Part shown: positions 50,665 to 59,054 of the stretch, in pieces
Layout of the letters: each line of letters starts with the position of its first letter
Position numbering within the stretch: position 1 is the stretch's first letter
Position numbers and translations under genes: made by a program
Notes under the pieces: model-generated
The model's database searches: none
What the model saw: only the letters and a program-made list of their open reading frames with translations
Told to the model about the DNA's origin: nothing
NCBI RefSeq assembly: GCF_048087625.1
Contig: NZ_CP159805.1
Span: 1,426,001-1,490,000 of the forward strand
Direction of reading: 5' to 3'
Source: Pseudothioglobus sp905182815
Lineage (GTDB): Bacteria > Pseudomonadota > Gammaproteobacteria > PS1 > Pseudothioglobaceae
Length of the DNA: 64,000 nt

Positions 50665-51063
50665 TTATGAAACACTGCACAAGACTTCACCACCAATATT
50701 TTGGGCTTTGGCAGCTTGACCTGTCATTACTCCTTTTGGTGTTGAGACAATGACAATACCTAAACCATTCATAATTCTTGGCATCTCGTCTTTGCTCGCA
50801 TAATGTCTTAAGCTAGGCTTAGAAATTCTGTTTAAGGTTTCAATAACTGGTTGGTCATCAAAATATTTTAATTTTATTACTAACGTTTTGTTAGCAGCTT
50901 TATCACCTTCAATAGCAAAAGAAGTGATATAACCTTCGTCTTGCATAACACTGGCAATCGCCGACTTCAAATTTGAAGCTGGGATACTTACTTGATCTTT
51001 ATTAACTGCTTGTGCATTCCTAATTCTAGTCAACATATCAGCTATTGGGTCAGACATACTCAT
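50665..51063 (-). CDS. rpsH: 30S ribosomal protein S8
   Basis: The 132-residue protein begins MSMSDPIADMLTRIRNAQAV and ends GLGIVIVSTPKGVMTGQAAK plus GGEVLCSVS. S8 binds helix 21 of 16S rRNA and, in E. coli, represses the spc operon at rplE; I could not identify the matching site by eye. Confidence 0.97.
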   Translation of the reverse strand: MSMSDPIADMLTRIRNAQAVNKDQVSIPASNLKSAIASVMQDEGYITSFAIEGDKAANKTLVIKLKYFDDQPVIETLNRISKPSLRHYASKDEMPRIMNGLGIVIVSTPKGVMTGQAAKAQNIGGEVLCSVS

Positions 51064-51072
51064 ATTAAACTC

Positions 51073-51378
51073 CTACCAGCTTGCTTTAGATAATCCAGGG
51101 ACTTCACCATTCATAGTGCGCTCTCTGAGTTGGGATTTGGCCAAGCCAAATTTACGATAAAACCCATGAGGACGACCTGAAAGACCACATCGGTTACGTT
51201 GACGTACAGGTGAAGCGTCTCTTGGGAGTGATTGTAATTTAATCACCGCCTGAAAACGGTCTTCATCAGAGGTATGAATACTCTTAATAATTTTTTTAAG
51301 TTCAAGACGTCTCTCCTTAAACTTTTCGACCAATTTTGATCGCTTCACATCTCTGTGAATCATAGACTTTTTAGCCAT
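51073..51378 (-). CDS. rpsN: 30S ribosomal protein S14 (zinc-free form)
   Basis: The 101-residue protein begins MAKKSMIHRDVKRSKLVEKF and ends GEVPGLSKASW. It lacks the paired CxxC zinc motifs, so it is the long C-minus form. The ATG at 51378 has AAGGAG upstream; an upstream in-frame start would only read into the rplE gene. Its first 8 bases overlap the end of rplE. Confidence 0.96.
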   Translation of the reverse strand: MAKKSMIHRDVKRSKLVEKFKERRLELKKIIKSIHTSDEDRFQAVIKLQSLPRDASPVRQRNRCGLSGRPHGFYRKFGLAKSQLRERTMNGEVPGLSKASW

Positions 51379-51922
51379 TATTTTCTCCTTTAAATGGAAA
51401 ATTAAACATCGCCAATAGTTTCTTAGCATCTTCATCATTTTTTGCATTAGTAGTGATAGCAATATCCATACCGCGCACTTTTGTTACTTTATCAAATTCA
51501 ATTTCTGGGAACACAATCTGTTCAGTAATACCCATGTTGTAGTTTCCGCGACCATCAAACGATTTATCATTAAGTCCGCGAAAATCTCTAATACGAGGTA
51601 TTGCAACATTCACTAAACGGTCTAAGAATTCATACATTCTTTCTTTTCTCAAGGTAACTTTACACCCAATAGCATTTCCTTCTCTAAGTTTAAAGCTTGC
51701 TACTGACTTTCTTGCTAAACAAGTCATTGGCTTTTGTGAAGAAATTAGTCCTAACTCCTCAAGAGCACTTTCTAGTATTTTTTTATCTCCCAATGCACTG
51801 CCTAATCCCATATTTATTGTTATTTTTTCAATCTTAGGGACTGACATTGTATTAGTGACACCTAATTCTTCCTTTAATTTAGGAAGAATTTCATTTTTGT
51901 ATTGTTCTTGTAATCTAGACAC
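51371..51922 (-). CDS. rplE: 50S ribosomal protein L5
   Basis: The 183-residue protein shows KIEKITINMGLGSALGDKK near 30, RDFRGLNDKSFDGRGNYNMG near 116 and the end MFNFPFKGENNG. L5 binds 5S rRNA and contacts the P-site tRNA. It overlaps rpsN by 8 bases. Confidence 0.97.
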   Translation of the reverse strand: MSRLQEQYKNEILPKLKEELGVTNTMSVPKIEKITINMGLGSALGDKKILESALEELGLISSQKPMTCLARKSVASFKLREGNAIGCKVTLRKERMYEFLDRLVNVAIPRIRDFRGLNDKSFDGRGNYNMGITEQIVFPEIEFDKVTKVRGMDIAITTNAKNDEDAKKLLAMFNFPFKGENNG

Positions 51923-51945
51923 TTGTCACCTATTTATTTGTTATA

Positions 51946-52257
51946 TCAAAGTACGGATTCGCCGCTCGATTTATAAAATCTTTCTTTCACACCTTTATCA
52001 TCTGTTCTAATACCTATACGATCTGCTTTTTTTGAAGTTGGGTTGTAAATTGCAACATTAGAAATACTTAATGGCATTTCCTTTTCTTCAATACCACCCT
52101 GAATACCTTCCTGAGGATTAGCACGAACATGTTTCTTAGCTAGATTTAAACCTTCTACAATAACTTTTACTCCAAGGATATTTTTTACAGATCCAATTGA
52201 GCCCTTATCCTTTCCTGCAATAACTATCACTTCATCATTTTTTTTAATTTTCATCAT
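51946..52257 (-). CDS. rplX: 50S ribosomal protein L24
   Basis: The 103-residue protein has the KOW motif (KKNDEVIVIAGKDKGSIGSV near 4-23) and the basic loop VRANPQEGIQGGI. It initiates 50S assembly. The start is ATG-ATG, and the first ATG overlaps the rplN stop by one base. Confidence 0.96.
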   Translation of the reverse strand: MMKIKKNDEVIVIAGKDKGSIGSVKNILGVKVIVEGLNLAKKHVRANPQEGIQGGIEEKEMPLSISNVAIYNPTSKKADRIGIRTDDKGVKERFYKSSGESVL

Positions 52258-52625
52258 TACAGAACCTCTGGTGCAAGTGAAACAATTTTCATAAACTGTG
52301 CGTTTCTTAATTCACGAGTCACAGGTCCAAAAATACGTGTACCAATTGGCTCTAATTTTGGATTCAGCAACACTACAGCATTATTATCAAAGCGAATTCT
52401 AGAGCCATCACTTCGGCGAACACCTTGAGCAGTTCTAACAACTACTGCATCATATACATCACCTTTCTTAACTTTACCTCGAGGAGATGCCTCTTTGATA
52501 CTAACCTTAATAACATCACCAATATTGGCATAACGGCGCTTTGAACCGCCTAAAACTTTAATACACATAGCCTTAACCCCACCACTATTGTCAGCTATAT
52601 GTAATCTTGTTTGCATTTGAATCAT
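52257..52625 (-). CDS. rplN: 50S ribosomal protein L14
   Basis: The 122-residue protein begins MIQMQTRLHIADNSGGVKAM and has the L14 signature (RSDGSRIRFDNNAVVLLNP near 75). It forms a bridge between subunits. It lies between rpsQ and rplX. Confidence 0.97.
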   Translation of the reverse strand: MIQMQTRLHIADNSGGVKAMCIKVLGGSKRRYANIGDVIKVSIKEASPRGKVKKGDVYDAVVVRTAQGVRRSDGSRIRFDNNAVVLLNPKLEPIGTRIFGPVTRELRNAQFMKIVSLAPEVL

Positions 52626-52650
52626 ATTCTTCTCTCTAAAATGCTACTAG

Positions 52651-52920
52651 TTAATCAATATTTACAGATTTTTCAACAACTTCTACCAAAGCCCAATTCT
52701 TTGTTTTTGAGAAAGGCTTTGATTCAGAAACTCTTACTACATCACCAAGACCACATTCATTCTTCTCATCATGTGCATGAACTTTTGTGCTACGTTTAAT
52801 ATATTTTTTATAAATTGGATGGCGCACTTTGCGCTCAACTAAAACAGCAATTGTTTTATCACGGCTATTACTAACAACCTTGCCTGTTAATATTCTTTCT
52901 ACTGAATTAGTTTCACTCAT
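52651..52920 (-). CDS. rpsQ: 30S ribosomal protein S17
   Basis: The 89-residue OB-fold protein shows GKVVSNSRDKTIAVLVERKV and HDEKNECGLGDVVRVSESKP, the S17 signature. Its ATG overlaps the rpmC stop by 4 bases. Confidence 0.97.
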   Translation of the reverse strand: MSETNSVERILTGKVVSNSRDKTIAVLVERKVRHPIYKKYIKRSTKVHAHDEKNECGLGDVVRVSESKPFSKTKNWALVEVVEKSVNID

Positions 52921-53105
52921 GACTTCTTCTCATTAATTATTGTTTTAATTTGGGCAATTGCTTTCTTTGTTTTACTAAGCTTTGATAAATCACTTAACTG
53001 AGAAGTGCTCTGCTGCATACGCAATTCAAAGTGCTCCTTAAGCAATGTTATAAGCTGATCATTTAACTGAGACTCGTCTTGATCTCTTAATTCTTTAACA
53101 TCCAT
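52917..53105 (-). CDS. rpmC: 50S ribosomal protein L29
   Basis: The 62-residue two-helix protein begins MDVKELRDQDESQLNDQLIT and has KTKKAIAQIKTIINEKK at the end, as in L29, which docks the signal recognition particle and trigger factor by the exit tunnel. It overlaps rplP by 1 base and rpsQ by 4. Confidence 0.95.
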   Translation of the reverse strand: MDVKELRDQDESQLNDQLITLLKEHFELRMQQSTSQLSDLSKLSKTKKAIAQIKTIINEKKS

Positions 53106-53515
53106 TACATTATTGTCCGTTTAATTACTGTTGTTTTGACAGGAAGCTTTGCAGCTGCAAGCTCAAAAGCTTCTCTAGCAACAACTTCATCTACACCCTG
53201 CATTTCAAATAACATCTGTCCAGGTTTAATTAACGCAACCCAATATTCAACACTACCTTTACCTTTTCCCATACGAACTTCAAGGGGTTTTTTAGTAATT
53301 GGTTTATCAGGAAATACACGAATCCAAATTTTTCCTTGGCGCTTAACATGTCTGGTCATTGCACGACGTGCTGCTTCAATTTGCCTAGCAGTCATTCGAC
53401 ACCTTCCAGTTGCTTGAAGGCCAATATCACCAAAGCTTACATTGTGGCCAGCAGCTAAACCGCGGTTGCGGTTTTTCATCATTTTTCTAAATTTTGTACG
53501 TTTAGGTTGCAACAT
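53105..53515 (-). CDS. rplP: 50S ribosomal protein L16
   Basis: The 136-residue protein begins MLQPKRTKFRKMMKNRNRGL and shows the L16 signatures (QIEAARRAMTRHVKRQGKIW and RMGKGKGSVEYWVALIKPG). It lies at the A-site tRNA elbow. The Arg of the hydroxylated loop is present, but no hydroxylase gene is in the window. Confidence 0.97.
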   Translation of the reverse strand: MLQPKRTKFRKMMKNRNRGLAAGHNVSFGDIGLQATGRCRMTARQIEAARRAMTRHVKRQGKIWIRVFPDKPITKKPLEVRMGKGKGSVEYWVALIKPGQMLFEMQGVDEVVAREAFELAAAKLPVKTTVIKRTIM

Positions 53516-53527
53516 TTCTTAATTCCT

Positions 53528-54220
53528 TTACTTCTTTACTGTTTGTTTTCCAGCACCACGCTTTGAAACTTCTTCAATAGTGCCTTTATTATGATCTAGA
53601 ATTTCACCTTTGAAAATCCATACTTTAATGCCAATAACTCCATACTGAGTATTCGCCCTATAACTGCTATAGTCAACGTCAGCTCTAAATGTATGTAATG
53701 GAACACGTCCTTCGCGATACCACTCAGATCGAGCTATTTCAGCTCCATTTAATCGACCACTTACCATTATCTTAATTCCTAGTGCGCCCAATCTTGTAGC
53801 GTTACCTAAAACTCTCTTTACTGCGCGTCTATACATCACTCGCTTTTCAAGTTGTTGTGCAATATTTTCAGCAACTAAACGAGCATCTAATTCTGGTTGC
53901 TTCACTTCTTCAATACTTATATGGACAGGAACGCCCATCATTTTTGAAACCAAGTTCTTCAACTTCTCAATATCAGCACCTTTTTTACCAATTACAATTC
54001 CAGGTCTAGCTGTATGAATAATAACTTTAGCAGTGTTTGACAATCTTTCAATACTTATGCGACTTACAGATGCGGTAGTTAATTCTTTGAATAAGAAGTC
54101 TCTTACTGCAATGTCAGACAACAAATATTCGGAATAATTTTTACTACTGGCGTACCACTTTGAATGCCAATCTTTAACAATTCCTAATCTTATGCCTACT
54201 GGATTTACTTTTTGACCCAT
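53528..54220 (-). CDS. rpsC: 30S ribosomal protein S3
   Basis: The 230-residue protein begins MGQKVNPVGIRLGIVKDWHS, has the KH domain (GIVIGKKGADIEKLKNLVSK near 76) and the C-terminal domain (ARSEWYREGRVPLHTFRADV). It lines the mRNA entry channel. Confidence 0.97.
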   Translation of the reverse strand: MGQKVNPVGIRLGIVKDWHSKWYASSKNYSEYLLSDIAVRDFLFKELTTASVSRISIERLSNTAKVIIHTARPGIVIGKKGADIEKLKNLVSKMMGVPVHISIEEVKQPELDARLVAENIAQQLEKRVMYRRAVKRVLGNATRLGALGIKIMVSGRLNGAEIARSEWYREGRVPLHTFRADVDYSSYRANTQYGVIGIKVWIFKGEILDHNKGTIEEVSKRGAGKQTVKK

Positions 54221-54226
54221 AATTTT

Positions 54227-54559
54227 TTACTCGCTTACGCCAACACTAATGTGGCTTGATCGTTTAAGAATACGATTCGCTCTACCTTTTGCTCTTGGGC
54301 GAATACGTTTCATTGTAGAACCTTCATTTACGAAAATACTACTTACCTTTAGTTCATCTACATCTAATCCATCATTATGCTCAGCATTAGAAATCGCCGA
54401 ACTTAGAACTTTTTTTACAAGTACCGCAGCTTTTTTATTGCTAAATGTCAAAATACTCAAAGCCTCTTCCACCGGCTTATTGCGAATTTGATCAGCAATT
54501 AATCTAACTTTAAAAGGTGAGATTTTTGCGTATTTATGAATTGCTTTAACTTCTATCAT
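54227..54559 (-). CDS. rplV: 50S ribosomal protein L22
   Basis: The 110-residue protein shows YAKISPFKVRLIADQIRNKP and the tunnel-lining hairpin ending in RIRPRAKGRANRILKRSSHI. It starts 15 bases after rpsS. Confidence 0.97.
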   Translation of the reverse strand: MIEVKAIHKYAKISPFKVRLIADQIRNKPVEEALSILTFSNKKAAVLVKKVLSSAISNAEHNDGLDVDELKVSSIFVNEGSTMKRIRPRAKGRANRILKRSSHISVGVSE

Positions 54560-54574
54560 TATGTCACCTTATGC

Positions 54575-54844
54575 TTACGATTTACGGTCACCGGAGTGAC
54601 TCTTGAATGTTCTTGTTACGGCAAACTCGCCTAATTTATGACCAATCATATTTTCGTTTATTGAAACTGGAACATGATTACGACCATTATGTATAGCTAT
54701 TGTCAGCCCAATCATTTCAGGAACAATAACTGATCGACGCGACCAAGTCTTAATTGGTTTTCTATCATTATTATCTTGAGCCTTCAATACTTTCTTAATT
54801 AAATGCTCATCTACAAATGGACCTTTTCTAAGTGATCTTGCCAT
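54575..54844 (-). CDS. rpsS: 30S ribosomal protein S19
   Basis: The 89-residue protein begins MARSLRKGPFVDEHLIKKVL and ends TRTFKSHSGDRKS, with the S19 signature (IHNGRNHVPVSINENMIGHK). It pairs with S13 in the 30S head. Confidence 0.97.
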   Translation of the reverse strand: MARSLRKGPFVDEHLIKKVLKAQDNNDRKPIKTWSRRSVIVPEMIGLTIAIHNGRNHVPVSINENMIGHKLGEFAVTRTFKSHSGDRKS

Positions 54845-54853
54845 AATTTCCCT

Positions 54854-55678
54854 TTAATTCCTTCGACGTACGATAAGCTTATCAGTACGTTTATTGCTAC
54901 GTGTTTTGTATCCTTTAGTAGGAGTACCCCAAGGAGAAACTGGATGTCTACCACCACTAGTTTTTCCTTCACCACCACCATGTGGGTGATCAACTGGATT
55001 CATTACTACACCACGAACTGTTGGTCTAACACCTCTCCAACGAGTGGCTCCAGCTTTTCCTAATTTTCTTAAGCTATGCTCTGACTTTGAAACTTCACCA
55101 AGTGTCGCACGGCATTCAGCTAAAACTTTTCTTACTTCACCAGACCGAAGTCTAAGAGTGACATAGTTACCTTCTTTGGCAACTAGCTGGACTGATGTAC
55201 CAGCACTTCGTGCAATTTGAGCTCCTTTTTGTGGCTTAAGCTCAACACAATGTATAACACTACCAAGTGGTATATTACTCAAAGGTAAAGTATTTCCTTT
55301 TTGTATTGCAACTGAATTTCCAGAAACAACCTGATCACCTGCATTAACACCCTTAGGTGCAATAATGTAACGTCTTTCACCATCAGCATACAAGACAAGA
55401 GCAATGTTTGCACTTCTATTTGGATCGTATTCAATTCTTTCAACTGTTGCAGTAATATCATCCTTATTACGCTTGAAGTCAATAATACGATATCTTTGTT
55501 TATGGCCTCCACCTCTATGCCTAACAGTAATTTTTCCACGGTTATTACGACCATTTATTCTATTCTTACTTTCTGTTAAAGCTGCAAAAGGCTTACCTTT
55601 GTGCAAATCTTTATCAACTACACTGACAACATGTCTTCTGCCAGGTGAGGTTGGTTTTCTTTTTATAACTATTGCCAT
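54854..55678 (-). CDS. rplB: 50S ribosomal protein L2
   Basis: The 274-residue protein has the L2 fold with the peptidyl-transferase-proximal loop (VMNPVDHPHGGGEGKTSGGR near 223) containing the conserved His. The ATG at 55678 gives the family start MAIVIKRKPTSPGRRHVV; an ATG ten codons upstream overlaps the end of rplW and adds nothing homologous. Confidence 0.97.
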   Translation of the reverse strand: MAIVIKRKPTSPGRRHVVSVVDKDLHKGKPFAALTESKNRINGRNNRGKITVRHRGGGHKQRYRIIDFKRNKDDITATVERIEYDPNRSANIALVLYADGERRYIIAPKGVNAGDQVVSGNSVAIQKGNTLPLSNIPLGSVIHCVELKPQKGAQIARSAGTSVQLVAKEGNYVTLRLRSGEVRKVLAECRATLGEVSKSEHSLRKLGKAGATRWRGVRPTVRGVVMNPVDHPHGGGEGKTSGGRHPVSPWGTPTKGYKTRSNKRTDKLIVRRRN

Positions 55679-55688
55679 AATAAATTCT

Positions 55689-55979
55689 CTATGAGGCAGT
55701 TGCGTCAATCATCTGACCTTCAGACACTTTAACGACTGCTTTTTTCCAATTAACACGCTGTCCAGCTTTACCTTTGTAAATCTTTCTCTTGCCTTTTACA
55801 TTTGAAGTAGTAACACCTTCAACAGTAACTCCAAATAACTCTTCAACTGCAGCCTTCACTTCTCTCTTATTACTATCAGGTCTAACCTTAAAGACGTACT
55901 GGTTATTAGCAGATGCTAAAGTAGATTTTTCAGAAACAATTGGCCCAAGTAGGACGCTTAATATTTTTTCTTTATTCAT
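55689..55979 (-). CDS. rplW: 50S ribosomal protein L23
   Basis: The 96-residue protein shows ILSVLLGPIVSEKSTLASAN and RPDSNKREVKAAVEELFGVT, the L23 signatures. It forms the exit-tunnel docking site for trigger factor and SRP. Its ATG overlaps the rplD stop by 4 bases. Confidence 0.97.
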   Translation of the reverse strand: MNKEKILSVLLGPIVSEKSTLASANNQYVFKVRPDSNKREVKAAVEELFGVTVEGVTTSNVKGKRKIYKGKAGQRVNWKKAVVKVSEGQMIDATAS

Positions 55980-56590
55980 AACATTGCCTCAACTTTTTTT
56001 AATGCGGCTTTTGTCATAACTACATTGTCATAACCAATTAAGCTTACTGGGTCTATACTTTGAGTATCGCAAACACCAACATGGTATAAATTCCTTGAAG
56101 ACAAGTACAAGTTCTCATCTAGCTCATCTGTCATTAACAAAGCATCCTTAAGGTTTAAGGATTTCATTAGTGACGTAACATTTTTTGTTTTTGGTTCAGT
56201 AATTTCAAGATCTGAAACTATCTTTAAGCGATCATTACGAAGTAGCTCTGAAAATATAACGCTAATTGCACCTTTGTACATTTTTTTATTAACTTTTTGA
56301 GAATAGTTACGAGGCTGAGCAGCAAAAGTTACTCCACCACTTCTCCAAATAGGTCCACGTGAAGTACCTGCTCTAGCACGCCCTGTACCTTTCTGCTTCC
56401 AAGGCTTCTTACCACCACCACTGACTGCAGCGCGATTTTTTTGTGCTTTAGTGCCACTTCTACCACCTGCCATATAAGCAGTTGTTATTTGATGAACTAA
56501 TGATTCATTATAGTTCCGACCAAAAATATCATCTGAAACTTCTTGAGAAGTAGATTTGTTCGTTTTTAAATTTAATACTTTTACTTTCAT
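55976..56590 (-). CDS. rplD: 50S ribosomal protein L4
   Basis: The 204-residue protein has the tunnel loop (GGGKKPWKQKGTGRARAGTS near 60-79) and the C-terminal globular half. In E. coli L4 also represses the S10 operon through the rpsJ leader, but the leader here looks too short for that (see the tuf-rpsJ gap). Confidence 0.97.
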   Translation of the reverse strand: MKVKVLNLKTNKSTSQEVSDDIFGRNYNESLVHQITTAYMAGGRSGTKAQKNRAAVSGGGKKPWKQKGTGRARAGTSRGPIWRSGGVTFAAQPRNYSQKVNKKMYKGAISVIFSELLRNDRLKIVSDLEITEPKTKNVTSLMKSLNLKDALLMTDELDENLYLSSRNLYHVGVCDTQSIDPVSLIGYDNVVMTKAALKKVEAML

Positions 56591-56615
56591 CGTTAGACCT
56601 TTAAATAACTATTTA

Positions 56616-57437
56616 TTAAGCTTCAGTTTCTTTATCTTGATTTTGTTCTATATCTGTTGCAACATCTTCAACTACAGGAGCCTCAACTACTGCTTCCACT
56701 GATGCCTCAACTAACGTTTCTTCAACTTCTTCAACTGGAGCCACTTGTTGTTCAGATAGCTGCTTACTTATCTCAGAATTAATTTTATTCTTTTTATCTG
56801 ACAAAAATACTCTTACAAAGCCATTTTTAGAACCTGGAATAGCACCTTTAACTAACAACAAATTACGCTCACTATCAACTCTAAGTATCTCCAGACATTC
56901 TTCTGTCACTTGAGCATTACCCATTTGACCAGCCATTTTTTTACCTTTGAATACGCGACCTGGATCTTGACATTGTCCTGTAGAACCAATCGCACGGTGA
57001 GAAACTGAGTTTCCATGAGTTGCATCTTGCATACTAAAGTTATGGCGCTTTACGCCACCTTGAAATCCTTTACCTTTTGACTTTCCTGTTACATTCACGT
57101 AATGTCCAGCGCCAAAATATGAAACATCAAGATTAGGCATATCAGAAACTTCATTTTCACTAACTCTCATTTCCCAAAGTCCAAGGCCAATTTCTTGAGA
57201 AGCTTTTGCATAATGACCTTTTAACGAGCTAGAAACACGACGAATTTTTGCGTCACCCTTCTTATTAGTCTTTTTGCCAGTCGTGACTTGAATTGCATTG
57301 TAACCATCGGTATCGACAGACTTGCTCTGCACTACTCGATTAGGCTCTATCTTAATGACGCTAACGGAAGATGCTGAACCATCGTTAGCCATCAAACGCG
57401 TCATTCCTAATTTTTTTCCTACTAATGCAATTGCCAT
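56616..57437 (-). CDS. rplC: 50S ribosomal protein L3 with an acidic C-terminal tail
   Basis: Residues 1-213 are ordinary L3 (VGKKLGMTRLMANDG, KGKGFQGGVKRHNFSMQDAT, SVSHRAIGSTGQCQDPGRVF, ending GSKNGFVRVFLSDKKNK). L3 reaches the peptidyl transferase centre and starts 50S assembly. About 60 further residues follow, dominated by Glu, Val and Ala (EEVEETLVEASVEAVVEAP, then DIEQNQDKETEA), with hardly any base. E. coli L3 has 209 residues, so the tail is an addition. The frame is intact and rplD follows after 25 bases. Confidence 0.96.
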   Translation of the reverse strand: MAIALVGKKLGMTRLMANDGSASSVSVIKIEPNRVVQSKSVDTDGYNAIQVTTGKKTNKKGDAKIRRVSSSLKGHYAKASQEIGLGLWEMRVSENEVSDMPNLDVSYFGAGHYVNVTGKSKGKGFQGGVKRHNFSMQDATHGNSVSHRAIGSTGQCQDPGRVFKGKKMAGQMGNAQVTEECLEILRVDSERNLLLVKGAIPGSKNGFVRVFLSDKKNKINSEISKQLSEQQVAPVEEVEETLVEASVEAVVEAPVVEDVATDIEQNQDKETEA

Positions 57438-57459
57438 TTTAATAATCCTTTCTGTTCTA

Positions 57460-57771
57460 TTAGTTAAGTTGGATTTTCACATCAACACCAGCAGCAAGAT
57501 CTAATTTCATCAATGCGTCTACTGTTTTGTCTGTTGGACTAATTACATCCATCAACCTAACATAAGTTTTAAGTTGGTACTGATCTCTAGCATCTTTGTT
57601 TACATGCGGAGAAGACAACACAGTAAAACGTTCTGTCTTGGTAGGTAAAGGGATTGGACCCCTTACACTAGCACCAGTTCGTTTTGCTGTTTCTACAATC
57701 TCTACGGCTGATTTGTCGATTAATCGATGATCAAATGCCTTTAATTTAATTCTAATATTTTGATTGCTCAT
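57460..57771 (-). CDS. rpsJ: 30S ribosomal protein S10
   Basis: The 103-residue protein begins MSNQNIRIKLKAFDHRLIDK and has the NusB-binding loop (RTGASVRGPIPLPTKTERFT). It serves in the ribosome and in transcription antitermination. It heads the S10 operon and lies 79 bases downstream of tuf. Confidence 0.97.
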   Translation of the reverse strand: MSNQNIRIKLKAFDHRLIDKSAVEIVETAKRTGASVRGPIPLPTKTERFTVLSSPHVNKDARDQYQLKTYVRLMDVISPTDKTVDALMKLDLAAGVDVKIQLN

Positions 57772-57803
57772 TTGCCTATTTACCTTATCTAACTTGTGAT
57801 ACG

Positions 57804-57835
57804 AAAAAACCGTCGATTATACAAGATATCGACGG
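57804..57835 (-). terminator. Terminator between tuf and rpsJ
   Basis: On the minus strand an 8-bp GC-rich stem CCGTCGAT/ATCGACGG encloses a 10-base loop and runs into TTTTTT. It lies about 15 bases after the tuf stop and would end str operon transcripts. Confidence 0.8.
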
Positions 57836-57846
57836 CCCTTATTCAA
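57816..57846 (-). promoter_or_regulatory. Possible S10 operon promoter embedded in the tuf terminator
   Basis: The loop and one arm of the tuf terminator contain a perfect TATAAT (57816-57821, minus strand). A TTGAAT lies at 57841-57846 with a 19-base spacer, longer than ideal. The transcript would begin near 57808, leaving a leader of only about 37 bases before rpsJ. Confidence 0.5.
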
Positions 57847-57850
57847 CTAA

Positions 57851-59041
57851 TCAGCTCGTAATTTTCGAGACGACTCCAGCACCTACTGTGCGTCCACCTT
57901 CTCTAATTGCAAATCTTAATCCTTCTTCCATTGCAATCGGAGCTAGTAACTCAATTGTCATCTTCACATTGTCACCTGGCATAACCATTTCAACGCCTTT
58001 TGGCAGTTCGCATGCACCAGTAACGTCTGTTGTTCTGAAGTAGAACTGTGGACGATAATTGTTAAAGAATGGAGTATGACGTCCACCTTCTTCTTTACTT
58101 AAAACATAAATCTCTGCTTCAAACTTAGTGTGCGGGTTAATCGTACCTTTCTTAGCCAGTACTTGACCACGTTCAACGTCTTCACGCTTCGTTCCGCGAA
58201 GAAGAACACCAACGTTATCACCTGCTTCACCTGAGTCAAGCAATTTTCTAAACATTTCAACACCTGTACAAGTAGTCAGCTGCGTGTCTTTAATACCAAC
58301 GATTTCGATTTCATCACCAACATTAACAACACCACGTTCGATACGACCGGTTACAACCGTTCCACGACCTGAGATTGAGAACACGTCCTCAATTGGCATT
58401 AGGAATGATTTATCCGTGTCACGAACTGGAGTTGGGATGTACGTATCTAATGCTTCAACTAGCTTCATAATAGAAGGTACACCAATATCAGATGTGTCGC
58501 CTTCTAATGCTTTTAAAGCTGAACCAAAGATCACTGGAGTGTCATCACCTGGGAATTCGTACTCTGTTAAGAGTTCACGGATTTCCATTTCAACAAGCTC
58601 TACTAATTCTTCATCATCAACCATATCGGCTTTGTTCATATAAACAACGATGTAAGGAACACCAACTTGACGAGACAATAGAATGTGCTCACGCGTTTGA
58701 GCCATTGGTCCATCAGTTGCAGCAATTACAATAATTGCGCCGTCCATTTGCGCAGCACCTGTAATCATGTTCTTAACGTAGTCGGCGTGTCCCGGACAAT
58801 CAACGTGAGCGTAGTGACGAGCCGCTGACTCATACTCTACGTGCGCTGTTGAGATCGTGATACCACGCTCTCTTTCTTCAGGAGCATTATCAATATTTGC
58901 ATAATCCTTAAATTCACCACCGTTCATTTCAGCCATAACCTTAGTAAGGGCTGCAGTTAAGGTAGTTTTTCCATGGTCAACGTGACCAATTGTTCCCACA
59001 TTTACGTGTGGTTTGGTTCTTTCAAATTTCTCTTTTGCCAT
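57851..59041 (-). CDS. tuf: Elongation factor Tu
   Basis: The 396-residue GTPase shows G1 GHVDHGKTT, DCPGHADYVKNM, NKADMVDDEE and the GSALKAL motif, then the two beta-barrel domains. It delivers aminoacyl-tRNA. It lies 13 bases after fusA. Only one tuf copy is in this window. Confidence 0.98.
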   Translation of the reverse strand: MAKEKFERTKPHVNVGTIGHVDHGKTTLTAALTKVMAEMNGGEFKDYANIDNAPEERERGITISTAHVEYESAARHYAHVDCPGHADYVKNMITGAAQMDGAIIVIAATDGPMAQTREHILLSRQVGVPYIVVYMNKADMVDDEELVELVEMEIRELLTEYEFPGDDTPVIFGSALKALEGDTSDIGVPSIMKLVEALDTYIPTPVRDTDKSFLMPIEDVFSISGRGTVVTGRIERGVVNVGDEIEIVGIKDTQLTTCTGVEMFRKLLDSGEAGDNVGVLLRGTKREDVERGQVLAKKGTINPHTKFEAEIYVLSKEEGGRHTPFFNNYRPQFYFRTTDVTGACELPKGVEMVMPGDNVKMTIELLAPIAMEEGLRFAIREGGRTVGAGVVSKITS

Positions 59042-59054
59042 TTCTAATCCCCTA

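Noticed and set aside
51379..51462. Upstream in-frame start for rpsN
   Set aside because: It would add residues read from the rplE gene in another frame; the ATG at 51378 has a proper ribosome site and matches S14.
55679..55708. Upstream in-frame start for rplB
   Set aside because: It overlaps rplW and adds ten residues absent from L2 proteins.
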